Shown here: piece after piece, positions 1 through 9,340 of the stretch
Position numbering within the stretch: position 1 is the stretch's first letter
Layout of the letters: each line of letters opens with the position of its first letter
NCBI RefSeq assembly: GCF_020523965.1
Contig: NZ_JAJAPX010000002.1
Location: 248,001-312,000 of the forward strand
Length of the DNA: 64,000 bases
Origin: Neotamlana sargassicola
GTDB taxonomy: Bacteria; Bacteroidota; Bacteroidia; Flavobacteriales; Flavobacteriaceae
Direction: 5' to 3'
The notes under the pieces: generated by a model
What the model was told of the DNA's origin: nothing
Seen by the model: only the letters and a program-made list of their open reading frames with translations
The model's database searches: none
Program-made: the position numbers and the translations under genes

Positions 1-39
1 GGCTATGCAAAGCATCAAGATTTAAGTGATGATGATTAA
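1..39 (+). CDS. C-terminal end of an unidentified protein (partial)
   Basis: Frame 1 is open from the window edge and ends GYAKHQDLSDDD then TAA at 37-39. The acidic tail looks like the end of a real gene transcribed toward the convergent deformylase gene, but 12 residues are too few to identify a family. It could also be chance open frame. Confidence 0.35.
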   Translation, partial: GYAKHQDLSDDD

Positions 40-78
40 GCTTTTACTATAATTACCTCAATCTGTTTATTGATGTTT

Positions 79-711
79 TTATTGTTTTGTTTTAGAATCT
101 TTAATTTCTTTATTTAAGTGATCTAAGTAAAGAATGCCATTTAAATGATCGATTTCATGCTGAAAAATTACAGCTACAAAACCTTCAACAGTTTCAATTT
201 TGTGTTGCCCATTTAAAGCGTCGTATTCAATATCTATAATTTGTGAACTACTGTTTAAGGTTTCTTTTCTGTTAGGTATAGACAAGCAGCCTTCTGTAAC
301 CGTTTGTTTATCGGGAGAGTATTCTATTATTTTAGGGTTTAAATAAACTTCAAAAGGTGAATTTTCCTTATCTAATCGTTGTACCCAAATTATGTTTTTT
401 AAAACACCAACTTGCGGTGCAGCAATGCCAACTCCTAAAGAGGTACTGTCAGTAACTGTGGCATAAAGGCGTTTAACAAAAAGTTGTAAAGCTTCATTTT
501 TTGGTTCCGGATTAATGTAGCTACTTTTTTTTCGCAGAAGTAAAGAGTCGGTTTTATTAGTAATTTTATATACACGCATTGGCATGTTGCTTGTACCGGA
601 GTTAATAAGTTTTAATTCTTTGTTTGAAAAGGCATTTTTAACAGAACTTTTGGCTATGGAGCAGGATGATAGTATTAAAATTAAAAATATGGAGGCATAA
701 ACAGTTTTCAT
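79..711 (-). CDS. Peptide deformylase-like lipoprotein
   Basis: A 210-residue protein with all three peptide deformylase motifs: GVGIAAPQ (93-100), EGCLS (140-144, metal ligand C142) and HEIDH (185-189, two His ligands and the catalytic Glu). Deformylases remove the N-formyl group from nascent proteins in the cytosol. This one begins with a lipoprotein signal peptide (hydrophobic run then LSSC, lipidated Cys at 17), so it is predicted to be exported and membrane-anchored. I start it at the ATG at 711; an in-frame upstream ATG at 738 would put nine polar residues before the signal. The metal site looks intact, so it may be active, but its substrate outside the cytosol is unknown. It lies downstream of rodA on the same strand, 99 bases away, and may be transcribed separately. 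Confidence 0.85.
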   Translation of the reverse strand: MKTVYASIFLILILSSCSIAKSSVKNAFSNKELKLINSGTSNMPMRVYKITNKTDSLLLRKKSSYINPEPKNEALQLFVKRLYATVTDSTSLGVGIAAPQVGVLKNIIWVQRLDKENSPFEVYLNPKIIEYSPDKQTVTEGCLSIPNRKETLNSSSQIIDIEYDALNGQHKIETVEGFVAVIFQHEIDHLNGILYLDHLNKEIKDSKTKQ

Positions 712-810
712 AATTTTAGGGGAATTATAATTAAACAATGCTATAACTTAGAGTAGTTATGTATTTAGGTAATATGGTTAATTGCAAGTAAAATATTTAC
801 GTATTGCAGT

Positions 811-2088
811 TTACCATTCGTTTATTCTATTAGAATCTAATTTAATAAAAATAAACAATAAAATGGTAAAAGCCCAAAGCCCTGACCCACCATAACTAAA
901 CATAGGTAAAGGAATACCAATGGTTGGAATTAACCCCATAACCATGCCAATATTTACAAAAAAGTGAATAAAAATAATAGCAGCTACACTATAGCCATAA
1001 ACACGACTAAATTGCGATTTTTGTATTTCGGCAAGGTGTAAAATTCTAAGAAGTAATAATACAAAAGTAACCACTACAAAAGTACTGCCCAGAAAACCCC
1101 ATTCTTCACCCACGGTGCTAAAAATATAATCTGTGTGTTGTTCGGGAACAAATTTACCAGTAGTTCTTGTGCCTTCTAAAAAACCTTTTCCAGTAAATCC
1201 ACCAGAACTGATAGCTTTTTCAGATTCGTTAAGGTTATAGGCGAAGGTTTTTTTCATGGCTTCAAGTTTAGCAGGATCTTTTTCTAAACGTAGCCATAAA
1301 CTTATTCGGTCTTGTTGATGTGGTTGTAAAATACTCTGATAGAAAAATTTTACACCAAACGCTATTGAAATAGCGACTACAACTAAAAATACAGCTTGGT
1401 AAATTCGAATACGTTTTTTATTGAAGTAATAAACGCCAATTATAATTATAGTAGAAATAACAGATGTAATTATAAATCCAAACTTTAAAGATAAAATAGC
1501 TAAAATTAAAGCAGAAAATGCCGTTATTAAATACACTTTAGGTAGACCTTCGCGGAATAAAACATAAATAAACGCGCCATAAACAATGGTACTTCCTGTG
1601 TCGTTTTGAAGTAACACTAAAATTGCTGGAATACCAATAATGGCAAATGTACGTAACTGGTCTTTAAAGGTTTTTATATTAGTATTTAAGTCGCTTAAAT
1701 GTTTGGCAATAGCCAATGCGGTGGCGCTTTTAGCAAATTCGCTTGGTTGAATGGTGAAACTGCCTATACCATACCAGGAAGTAGCGCCATTTACATTTTT
1801 ACCGAAAATAAAAAGGCCAATTAAACTTAACATAGAAACGATGTAAATAATACTAGCAAACCGTTCGTAAAATTTAGCATCGATAGCTAAAACCAACACA
1901 ATAAGTATAAGGTTTAAAAAAATAAAAACAAGTTGTTTTCCATAAGGTTGGCTTAAATCGAAATAATCTATATCAGTACCAACATGTGAAGCTGATAGAA
2001 TATTGAGCCAACCAAAACCCACTAAAAGAAAGAAAAGAAAAATTGTAATCCAATCGAATTTAAAATGTCTGTTAGTATCTCTAACCAT
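811..2088 (-). CDS. rodA: Rod shape-determining protein RodA (SEDS glycosyltransferase)
   Basis: A 425-residue polytopic membrane protein of the SEDS family, the peptidoglycan polymerase of the elongasome. It has about ten membrane segments; a periplasmic loop around residues 250-330 contains the family sequence EQHTDYIFSTVGEEWGF, and a late segment has the GSGLWAF pattern near the C-terminus. It is the last gene of the mreB-mreC-mreD-mrdA-rodA run and its start codon overlaps the mrdA stop by one base, so it should be translationally coupled to its transpeptidase partner. Length is normal for RodA/FtsW; the mre/mrdA context selects RodA over FtsW. Confidence 0.96.
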   Translation of the reverse strand: MVRDTNRHFKFDWITIFLFFLLVGFGWLNILSASHVGTDIDYFDLSQPYGKQLVFIFLNLILIVLVLAIDAKFYERFASIIYIVSMLSLIGLFIFGKNVNGATSWYGIGSFTIQPSEFAKSATALAIAKHLSDLNTNIKTFKDQLRTFAIIGIPAILVLLQNDTGSTIVYGAFIYVLFREGLPKVYLITAFSALILAILSLKFGFIITSVISTIIIIGVYYFNKKRIRIYQAVFLVVVAISIAFGVKFFYQSILQPHQQDRISLWLRLEKDPAKLEAMKKTFAYNLNESEKAISSGGFTGKGFLEGTRTTGKFVPEQHTDYIFSTVGEEWGFLGSTFVVVTFVLLLLRILHLAEIQKSQFSRVYGYSVAAIIFIHFFVNIGMVMGLIPTIGIPLPMFSYGGSGLWAFTILLFIFIKLDSNRINEW

Positions 2089-4025
2089 TAATCTTCGGTG
2101 TTATTTAATAGGTTTAGCTTTTGTTTTAGTTGCCAATAGATTTTTTCATCTACGGTTTGCAAGGTCGTGTAGCCATTAATTTTAAAAGGTTCGCCAGAAT
2201 ATGGTTTGGCATATTCATCTTCAAGGGTGTGTCGAAGTAGCCAGTCTTCTAGATCGGTTCTAGTTATTTCGCCTTTAATATGTTTTTCAATCATTAAGCT
2301 TGCAACTTTACCCGCAAATCGACTTCCCCAATACCCATTTTCAACAAAAACAGCAATAGCAATTTTAGGGTTGTCTTTTGGTGCAAAAGCAACAAAAATA
2401 GAATGGTCTGTAAGTTGTGTTTTAACACTATCTATTATAGCAAAGTTTTCAACGGTACCTGTTTTTCCACAGATATCAATATCTTTTACTTGTAAAGAAG
2501 CAGCAGTACCTTTTTCGTAAACAGCAAGCATACCATCAATTACAGGTTCAAAATGTTCACGGTTTATGGTTGTAAACTTTGGTTTTGTAAAATTTTCAGG
2601 TAGCGTTTCATCTTCAATGTGTTTTATAATATGTGGCGTATAAAAGTAACCTCGATTTGCAATAGCTGCTGCCATATTAGCCAACTGAATAGGTGTTGTG
2701 GCGACCTCACCTTGACCAATAGCGTTAGATATAGTATAGGTTGAATAAAAGGTATTTGGATAAATGTGTTTGTAATAATCTCGATCTGGAATACGACCTT
2801 TTTGCCCAACATATAGGTCGTTATTTAAAAAGTTGCCAAGTCCGAAACTTTTAGCGTGTTTACTCCAAGTATCAATGCCTTGAGAGGCATTACCAGTTTT
2901 ATCTAATATTTTTCGGTAGGCTGTAGCAAAATAGGCGTTACAGGACCGTTGAATGCCCGTTACCATATTGTTTCTTGTACCGTAATTGCAATGGCATTTC
3001 ATAAAACGATTGCCATATTTGTAACCTTTGTAGCACGTTACGTGTTCGTTTTCGTCCATGACACCTTCTTGAAGTGCTATTAAAGCGTTCATTAATTTAA
3101 ATGGAGAACCAGGTTCATAAACACCTTGTAAGCTTCTATTAAACAATGGTTTTGCAATAGAATCGTTATATAACTTTGTGAAGTTTTTAGACCTATTTCT
3201 GCCCACTAAAATATTAGGATCGTAGGTAGGAGCAGCTACCATGGCCAGAATTTCACCTGTTTTAGGTTCTAAAGCAATAACACCACCGCGTTTGTTTTTC
3301 ATAAGTAATTCACCGTATGCCTGCAGTTGGGCATCAATGGTAATGGTAATGTCTTTTCCTTGCTCTGGAATAGTGTCAAATTTCCCATCTTTATATGGGC
3401 CAATGTTTCTGTTAAATCTATCTTTTTGGATGAATTTAATTCCTTTTGTACCTCTCAATATTTCTTCATAAGAAGCTTCAACACCTTGTTTACCAATTAA
3501 ATCTCCCATTCGGTAGTATGGGTTTTTGTTTATGGTGGCGTAATTTACTTCTCCAATATCACCTAAAACGTTTGCTCCAATAGTGGTTTGATAGTCACGA
3601 AGCGAGCGCTTTTGAATGTAAAACCCTTCAAACTTTCGCATTTTTTCTTGTAAAACAGCATAGTCTTCTTTTGACAATTGCGGAACAAATGGAGATGGTA
3701 GACGAGGTGAGTAGTTGTAAGCTTTATTGTATTTTCTATTAAAATCTTCTTTTGTAATTTTTAAAAGCTTACAAAATTCTGTAGTATCTAGTGGTTTAAC
3801 CTCACGAGGAATAATCATGACATCGTAGGTTGGTTGATTAGCGACTAGAAGTTTACCGTTGCGATCGTAAACGAAGCCACGTTTTGGGTAATCGTAAACT
3901 TTTCGAATGGCGTTGTCTTCAAACAAATTATTGGCATCGGTTTTGTAAATTTGAAGATAAAAGAGTCTAGAAATAAATAAGATACCAACAGTAATTACCG
4001 AAATAAAAAGTAATAATTGTCTCAT
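2088..4025 (-). CDS. mrdA: Penicillin-binding protein 2 (MrdA), elongasome transpeptidase
   Basis: A 645-residue class B penicillin-binding protein that cross-links peptidoglycan together with RodA during elongation. It has an N-terminal membrane anchor (about residues 4-25), a dimerisation domain, and a transpeptidase domain with the active-site SxxK (SPFK), the SxN motif (SCN) and KTGT. It overlaps mreD by four bases and rodA by one base, typical of tight translational coupling. The C-terminal tail past KTGT is about 100 residues, usual for PBP2. Confidence 0.96.
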   Translation of the reverse strand: MRQLLLFISVITVGILFISRLFYLQIYKTDANNLFEDNAIRKVYDYPKRGFVYDRNGKLLVANQPTYDVMIIPREVKPLDTTEFCKLLKITKEDFNRKYNKAYNYSPRLPSPFVPQLSKEDYAVLQEKMRKFEGFYIQKRSLRDYQTTIGANVLGDIGEVNYATINKNPYYRMGDLIGKQGVEASYEEILRGTKGIKFIQKDRFNRNIGPYKDGKFDTIPEQGKDITITIDAQLQAYGELLMKNKRGGVIALEPKTGEILAMVAAPTYDPNILVGRNRSKNFTKLYNDSIAKPLFNRSLQGVYEPGSPFKLMNALIALQEGVMDENEHVTCYKGYKYGNRFMKCHCNYGTRNNMVTGIQRSCNAYFATAYRKILDKTGNASQGIDTWSKHAKSFGLGNFLNNDLYVGQKGRIPDRDYYKHIYPNTFYSTYTISNAIGQGEVATTPIQLANMAAAIANRGYFYTPHIIKHIEDETLPENFTKPKFTTINREHFEPVIDGMLAVYEKGTAASLQVKDIDICGKTGTVENFAIIDSVKTQLTDHSIFVAFAPKDNPKIAIAVFVENGYWGSRFAGKVASLMIEKHIKGEITRTDLEDWLLRHTLEDEYAKPYSGEPFKINGYTTLQTVDEKIYWQLKQKLNLLNNTED

Positions 4026-4528
4026 CGTGTTTTTCTACTAAATACTATGGTTATTGATATGCTAATTAAAATAGTAAATATACTAGAGAATAACGCTTTT
4101 TGAAGGATTAAAATTATTTTACTAATGTTAAAAACTTCAAAACTAAACAGAATAACATGATGTATGGCCGTTAATAAGGTGAAGTACATGAGTTTTGAGC
4201 CAAAATCGACAGCATTAAATTTAACAGTTTGATGTTCGTAAATGGTTCCAAAAGCAAATTTTAAGATTACAGGGCGTGCGTAAGCGATACAAACTGAAGC
4301 ACCAGCATGAATGCCTCCTGTATCTAGAAATAAATCGATACTTAAACCTAGTAGAAAGCTTATAAAAATTAATATTATGCGATTATTTTTTACAGGAAAT
4401 AAGGCTATAAATAGAATATAAGGGTAAGGGTTAATGTATCCTAAAAAGTTAATATTATTGAATATTAACACTTGCGCAAGAACCAGCGTGAAAAAATGAA
4501 CAGTATAAATAGAGAATAAGTTATTCAT
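4022..4528 (-). CDS. mreD: Rod shape-determining protein MreD
   Basis: A 168-residue integral membrane protein with five or six hydrophobic segments and almost no soluble domain, as expected for MreD, which links MreC to the elongasome. Sequence identity across the family is low. The call rests on size, topology and position between mreC (8-base overlap) and mrdA (4-base overlap). The segment NNRIILIFISFLLGLSIDLFLD contains the Gly-Asp pattern often seen in MreD. Confidence 0.9.
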   Translation of the reverse strand: MNNLFSIYTVHFFTLVLAQVLIFNNINFLGYINPYPYILFIALFPVKNNRIILIFISFLLGLSIDLFLDTGGIHAGASVCIAYARPVILKFAFGTIYEHQTVKFNAVDFGSKLMYFTLLTAIHHVILFSFEVFNISKIILILQKALFSSIFTILISISITIVFSRKTR

Positions 4529-5333
4529 TTTCCAGATTAGTAATTTCTTGTTTATTTACGTTTTCTATAATGTAAACATGCTCTAAATTAGTCATGTCAT
4601 TAAATAGGTTTACTTCAATTTCATAATAATTTTCGGCAGCATCAAGTTGAAATGCTTTTATAACCCCAATGCCGATATTTTTCGGGAAAATGGATGATCG
4701 CCCGGAAGTAATAATGGTATCACCAATTTTTACTTTAGCCACTTTAGGAATATCGGTAAGTTGTACATTTTCCGGTGTATTTCCATTCCAAGATAATGTG
4801 CCAAAGTGGTTCGATTTTTTTAACTGCGCACTAATTTTACTCGTGGTGTTTAAAATGGATAAAACCGTAGCATAATTATTACTTGTTTTATCGATAATAC
4901 CAATAATTCCTTTTGATGAAATAACACCAAAATCTTGTTTTATACTATCGTTTTTACCTTTGTTAATGGTTAATATATTGTCTGCTAACGAGTAACTGTT
5001 TTTAATAACGTTTGCATTATAAAACTTGTATAATTTGTTAAACGCTGTTGAATCGATATAAGCAGAATCTGGAGAAATGCTGGCATTATTTAAAAGCGCT
5101 CGCAAGCGGCGGTTTTCTTCGGCAAGTATATAGTTTTGCGATTTTAAACTAAAGTAACTACTTATATTGTTTAACGAATTATAAACGCCACCGGTTAAAA
5201 AATTAGCCGAATTAATAAACTTACTTTTATGGTAAGAGTGCGATTGAATAGTAAAAACTAGCGATAAACAGAACAACAAAAAGAACAGCAAAAAGTTTTT
5301 GTTCCTAATTATGAAATTAATTATTTGTTGCAT
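4521..5333 (-). CDS. mreC: Rod shape-determining protein MreC
   Basis: A 270-residue protein with one N-terminal membrane segment (about 12-30), a short coiled coil near residues 65-90 (LAEENRRLRALL) and a periplasmic beta-rich domain containing the GIIGIIDKTSNNYATVLSIL and SGRSSIFPKNIGIGVI stretches typical of MreC. MreC scaffolds PBP2 in the periplasm. It follows mreB with a 25-base gap and overlaps mreD, so it is mid-operon. Confidence 0.95.
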   Translation of the reverse strand: MQQIINFIIRNKNFLLFFLLFCLSLVFTIQSHSYHKSKFINSANFLTGGVYNSLNNISSYFSLKSQNYILAEENRRLRALLNNASISPDSAYIDSTAFNKLYKFYNANVIKNSYSLADNILTINKGKNDSIKQDFGVISSKGIIGIIDKTSNNYATVLSILNTTSKISAQLKKSNHFGTLSWNGNTPENVQLTDIPKVAKVKIGDTIITSGRSSIFPKNIGIGVIKAFQLDAAENYYEIEVNLFNDMTNLEHVYIIENVNKQEITNLENE

Positions 5334-5358
5334 GAAATTACCAGCGTATTTTTCAGTT

Positions 5359-6387
5359 TTATTTAATCAATACACTTTTATATTTAGCTAAGTTTTTAAG
5401 CGTGATGCCCGTACCGCGAACAACAGCTCTTAAAGGGTCTTCTGCAATATAAACGGGTAAATCTGTTTTTTGTGATAAACGTTTATCTAAACCACGAAGC
5501 ATAGAACCTCCACCTGCTAAATAAATACCTGTATTATAAATATCGGCAGCTAATTCAGGAGGTGTTTGCCCTAAAGTTTCCATAACAGCATCTTCAATAC
5601 GAAGAATAGATTTATCGAGTGCTTTGGCAATTTCTCTGTATGAAATAGAAACCTGTTTTGGTTTTCCTGTTAATAAATCACGTCCTTGAACGCTCATGTC
5701 TTCTGGTGGAACTTCTAAGTCTTCGGTAGCTGCACCAATTTGAATTTTTATTTTTTCGGCTGTGCGTTCACCTACATAAAGGTTATGTTGTGTTCGCATG
5801 TAATACACAATATCGTTTGTAAAAACATCACCAGCAATTTTAACCGATTTGTCGCAAACAATACCTCCAAGGGCAAGAACTGCAATTTCTGTGGTACCGC
5901 CACCTATATCTACAACCATGTTTCCTTTTGGTTGCATAATATCTACGCCAATACCAATAGCAGCAGCCATAGGTTCATGAATTAGGTAAACTTCTTTACC
6001 GTTTACACGTTCGGCACTTTCTTTTACTGCACGCATTTCAACCTCGGTAATTCCAGAAGGAATACAAATTACCATTCGTAATGCAGGTGTAAAAAATTTC
6101 TTTTTTAATGCCGGTATGTTTTTAATAAACATACTTATCATTTGTTCCGAAGCATCAAAATCTGCGATTACACCATCTTTTAATGGGCGAATGGTTTTTA
6201 TGTTTTCATGGGTTTTTCCTTGCATTAAACTAGCTTCGTGACCAACAGCAATTATTTTGTTGTTTACTCTGTCGCGAGCTACAATGGAAGGTGAGTCTAC
6301 TACAACTTTGTCATTATGAATAATTAGTGTGTTAGCCGTACCTAAATCTATTGCAATTTCTTCAGTTAGGAAGTCAAAAAATCCCAT
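5359..6387 (-). CDS. mreB: Rod shape-determining protein MreB (bacterial actin)
   Basis: A 342-residue actin-fold ATPase that forms membrane-bound filaments directing lateral wall synthesis. Visible signatures are the N-terminal phosphate loop IDLGTANTLI, the second phosphate motif VVDIGGGTTEIAVL, and the adenosine-site AGGGSMLRGLD near the C-terminus. Length matches the family. It is the first gene of the shape operon, 145 bases after purH on the same strand, so it may be cotranscribed with purH or have its own promoter in that gap. Confidence 0.97.
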   Translation of the reverse strand: MGFFDFLTEEIAIDLGTANTLIIHNDKVVVDSPSIVARDRVNNKIIAVGHEASLMQGKTHENIKTIRPLKDGVIADFDASEQMISMFIKNIPALKKKFFTPALRMVICIPSGITEVEMRAVKESAERVNGKEVYLIHEPMAAAIGIGVDIMQPKGNMVVDIGGGTTEIAVLALGGIVCDKSVKIAGDVFTNDIVYYMRTQHNLYVGERTAEKIKIQIGAATEDLEVPPEDMSVQGRDLLTGKPKQVSISYREIAKALDKSILRIEDAVMETLGQTPPELAADIYNTGIYLAGGGSMLRGLDKRLSQKTDLPVYIAEDPLRAVVRGTGITLKNLAKYKSVLIK

Positions 6388-6532
6388 GCGTATTAAAAAA
6401 GTATTAAGGGTTTAAAAAACGAATTTCGTAAAAGTAATAAAAGTTAATAAATTAATTTGTTATAAATCTATTCAAAATTTATTAAACTCTTATACGCTTT
6501 TTGTCGATTTTTAGATGACTAAAGTTGAAAAT

Positions 6533-8065
6533 TTAGTGCTTAAAATGGCGTGTTCCCGTCATTACCATAGCTAAGTCGTTATCGTTACAATAATCGATGC
6601 TTAATTGGTCTTTAATAGAACCACCTGGTTGAATAACGGAAGAAATTCCTGCATTTTTAGCAATTTCTACACAATCTGGAAACGGGAAAAAGGCATCGCT
6701 TGCCATGGCAGCACCGTTTAAATCGAATTTAAAAGTGCCTGCTTTATGTATGGCTTGCTCTAAAGCATCAACACGACTGGTTTGTCCAGTTCCGCTTGCA
6801 CAAAGTTGTTTGTTTTTTGCTAAAACGATTGTATTCGATTTGGTGTGTTTACATATTTTTGAAGCGAATAATAAATCTTCAATCTGCGCATCTGTTGGCG
6901 CTAGGTTGGTTACGGTTTTTAAATCTTCAGCTTTATCGGTAATTTCATTTCTGTCTTGTACCAAAATACCATTTAAACAACTTCTTACGTTGGTTTTTGG
7001 CATGTCAACGTCGTGAATTTCTAATAAAATTCTGTTCTTTTTACCTTTTAATATTTCTAACGCTTCCGCGGAAAAAGACGGTGCGATAACCACTTCGCAA
7101 AATAGTTTGTGAATTTCTTCAGCTGTAGCTACATCAATTTCAGAATTACTAATTAATACACCTCCAAAAGCAGAAACTGGATCGCCAGCTAAAGCATCTA
7201 CATAAGCTTGGTGTAGGGTGTCGCGTTGAGCTAAACCACAAGCATTGTTGTGTTTTAAAATAGCAAAAGTTGGAGCTTCATTTTTAAATTCAAGCATTAA
7301 ATTCACTGCTGCATCAACGTCTAATAAATTGTTGTAGCTTAATTCTTTACCGTGAAGTTTAGTGAATAATTCATCAAAATTCCCAAAGAAAAATCCTTTC
7401 TGGTGTGGGTTTTCTCCGTAGCGTAATGTTTTGCCATTAGTTTCGCTAATTTTTAAAACGGTTTCTTCGTTATTCTGATTAAAATAATTAAAGATTGCCG
7501 AGTCGTAATGCGACGATACATTAAAAGCTTTTGCTGCAAAACGTTTTCTGTCTTCTTCGCTAACAGAACCGTTGTTTGCAGAAATTAATTCTAAAAATTC
7601 GGCATAATCATCAACCGAAGATACACAAATTACATCGGCATAATTTTTTGCTGCAGCGCGAATTAAAGAAATACCGCCTATATCTATTTTTTCAATAATA
7701 TCTTGGTTACTTGCTCCAGAAGCAACTGTTTTTTCAAACGGATATAAATCTACAATAACCACATCAATTTGCGGAATTTCGTATTCTGCTAATTCGGCAA
7801 CATCACCATCGTGGTTTTGTCGGTTTAAAATACCTCCAAAAACTTTTGGATGTAATGTTTTAACGCGTCCGCCAAGAATTGAAGGATACGAAGTAACATC
7901 TTCAACAGGAACAACGTTAATACCTAAATCGTTAATAAATTTTTCTGTACCACCTGTTGAGTAAATGGTTACACCTTGTTTGTCTAGTTCTTTAACAATT
8001 GGCTCTAATCCGTCTTTACTAAATACCGAAATTAGGGCTGATTTGATAGTTTTTTCGTTGCTCAT
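6533..8065 (-). CDS. purH: Bifunctional AICAR transformylase / IMP cyclohydrolase PurH
   Basis: A 510-residue enzyme for the last two steps of IMP synthesis. The N-terminal cyclohydrolase domain shows ALISVFSKDGL, IYSTGGT and the GGRVKTLHP segment. The C-terminal transformylase domain shows the LRYGENPHQKG motif, the catalytic-type KHNNACG segment and a PGGSIKDQ motif near the end. Full length and ungapped. Context with mreB is common in Bacteroidota. A good -7 element lies about 60 bases upstream. Confidence 0.97.
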   Translation of the reverse strand: MSNEKTIKSALISVFSKDGLEPIVKELDKQGVTIYSTGGTEKFINDLGINVVPVEDVTSYPSILGGRVKTLHPKVFGGILNRQNHDGDVAELAEYEIPQIDVVIVDLYPFEKTVASGASNQDIIEKIDIGGISLIRAAAKNYADVICVSSVDDYAEFLELISANNGSVSEEDRKRFAAKAFNVSSHYDSAIFNYFNQNNEETVLKISETNGKTLRYGENPHQKGFFFGNFDELFTKLHGKELSYNNLLDVDAAVNLMLEFKNEAPTFAILKHNNACGLAQRDTLHQAYVDALAGDPVSAFGGVLISNSEIDVATAEEIHKLFCEVVIAPSFSAEALEILKGKKNRILLEIHDVDMPKTNVRSCLNGILVQDRNEITDKAEDLKTVTNLAPTDAQIEDLLFASKICKHTKSNTIVLAKNKQLCASGTGQTSRVDALEQAIHKAGTFKFDLNGAAMASDAFFPFPDCVEIAKNAGISSVIQPGGSIKDQLSIDYCNDNDLAMVMTGTRHFKH

Positions 8066-8123
8066 TAGTGTTGTGTTGTTTAATGAAATTGCGTGTTATT
8101 TTGTTGTTTTTTGTAATAAAACG

Positions 8124-8131
8124 CAAAAGTA
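8124..8131 (-). promoter_or_regulatory. Candidate purH promoter -7 element
   Basis: Reading the minus strand, TACTTTTG matches the Bacteroidota -7 consensus TAnnTTTG and is followed by CG as in many flavobacterial promoters. A TTGG at 8154-8157 lies 22 bases upstream as a possible -33 element. The implied leader is about 50 bases. Confidence 0.45.
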
Positions 8132-8258
8132 CTCAAAATCATCAAATAAAAAACCAACGATTTACTTAAAATGAAGCGATTTCTTAACTAAAAATAGAAG
8201 TTATTAACAGAACAATTTAAAGGTTTATTTAAAATAAGTGGCTTCTTAGCTTTTTCGC

Positions 8259-8714
8259 CTAAAGTATTTCAGATACTTTCTCGCAAACAAACTCCAGAAA
8301 ACGTTCGTCTGCTTCGGTGAAAGGGTCTGGTGTGTTCGAGTCTATATCTATTTGTCCAATATTTTCACCATTAACAAAAATAGGAATCACTATTTCGGCT
8401 TTTACGGTTATGCTGCAGGCAATATAATTATCTTGAGCAGTAACATCTGGCACCACAAAATTTTCGTTGCTAACAGCAACTTGCCCGCAAATACCTTTAC
8501 CAAAAGGAATTATAGTATGGTCGGTAGGTGCGCCAACATAAGGACCTAGTTTAAGTTCGTTTTTATCTCCGTTTTTAAAGTAAAAACCCACCCAATTGTA
8601 ATAACTAACGTTTTCTTCTAGTAATTCGCAAATTTTTAGTAAACGTTCGTCTGTTGTTAAATTGGTGGCTGTTGTAATAGTTTCTATTTGTGGTTTTAAT
8701 GTTTCGAATAACAT
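8259..8714 (-). CDS. GAF-domain protein, free methionine-(R)-sulfoxide reductase-like
   Basis: A 151-residue single-GAF-domain protein. It matches the fRMsr type (E. coli YebR/MsrC class), which reduces free methionine-R-sulfoxide. The cysteines expected for that class are visible in GKGICGQVA and DNYIACSIT, followed by the KAEIVIPIF strand. The role is cytosolic repair of oxidised free methionine. It is divergent from xrtF, and TACTTTTG at 8741-8748 on this strand is a possible -7 element. The main doubt is substrate, because many short GAF proteins carry this annotation without tests. Confidence 0.8.
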   Translation of the reverse strand: MLFETLKPQIETITTATNLTTDERLLKICELLEENVSYYNWVGFYFKNGDKNELKLGPYVGAPTDHTIIPFGKGICGQVAVSNENFVVPDVTAQDNYIACSITVKAEIVIPIFVNGENIGQIDIDSNTPDPFTEADERFLEFVCEKVSEIL

Positions 8715-8791
8715 AACTAAAATTAATCTTGATTATCGAGCAAAAGTATTTAAAAAGCTGTAATTTCGGTTTTGGTTTAAGAAATATTTAA

Positions 8792-9340
8792 TTGAAAACA
8801 CTGTTTTTAAAATACAAAAGCGTCGTTAAATTTATAGTCACTTTTTTGGTGGTTTATGCGGTTTTGTCTTTTGCTTATAAGTTTTACTTACAGTTTAGCG
8901 ATGGTTCTAAATTTTATCCAGATTATATTACCAATTTGGTATCAAAACAAACGCAAACCATATTAAACGATTTAGGCTATGCTACCATTATGCAACCGCA
9001 TCCGCAAGAGCCTTCTATGAAACTTATTTTCAAAGGAAAGTATTTGGCAAGAATTGTAGAAGGTTGTAACTCTGTAAGCGTTATTATTTTATTTATGTCG
9101 TTTATAACAGCTTTTTCAGGGAGTTTTAAAAACACGTTTTTATATACGCTATTCGGGAGTGTTTTAATTTATATTGCAAACTTACTACGTATTGTTGTTT
9201 TAAGCATTGGATTGTATAAATATCCGGAACACGAGCATGTATTGCACACCGTTATTTTTCCTGCAATAATTTACGGTATGCTGTTTTTACTTTGGGTGTT
9301 TTGGGTAAATCGGTTTTCGAAATTTGAATCAAAAAAATGA
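8792..9340 (+). CDS. xrtF: Exosortase family protein XrtF
   Basis: A 182-residue membrane protein of the exosortase/archaeosortase superfamily, flavobacterial XrtF type. The Cys-Arg-His catalytic set is visible: C92 in VEGCNSVSV, R133 in NLLRI and H152 in LHTVIFP, each at the edge of a hydrophobic segment. Such transpeptidases cut sorting signals of exported proteins. The start is TTG at 8792; no ATG fits as well upstream. It overlaps the next gene by four bases (ATGA), which is the usual XrtF pairing. No obvious substrate with a sorting signal is encoded in this window. Confidence 0.9.
   Translation: MKTLFLKYKSVVKFIVTFLVVYAVLSFAYKFYLQFSDGSKFYPDYITNLVSKQTQTILNDLGYATIMQPHPQEPSMKLIFKGKYLARIVEGCNSVSVIILFMSFITAFSGSFKNTFLYTLFGSVLIYIANLLRIVVLSIGLYKYPEHEHVLHTVIFPAIIYGMLFLLWVFWVNRFSKFESKK

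Noticed and set aside
2206-2520. Open frame on the plus strand inside mrdA
   Set aside because: It is antisense to a clear penicillin-binding protein gene, with no family features. The same applies to the other antisense frames inside groL, topA, gldM and the RND pump gene.
7060-7080. CGCTTCCGCGGAAAA resembling the short palindrome family
   Set aside because: It lies within purH coding sequence, lacks the TTTC loop, and the match is explained by codons.
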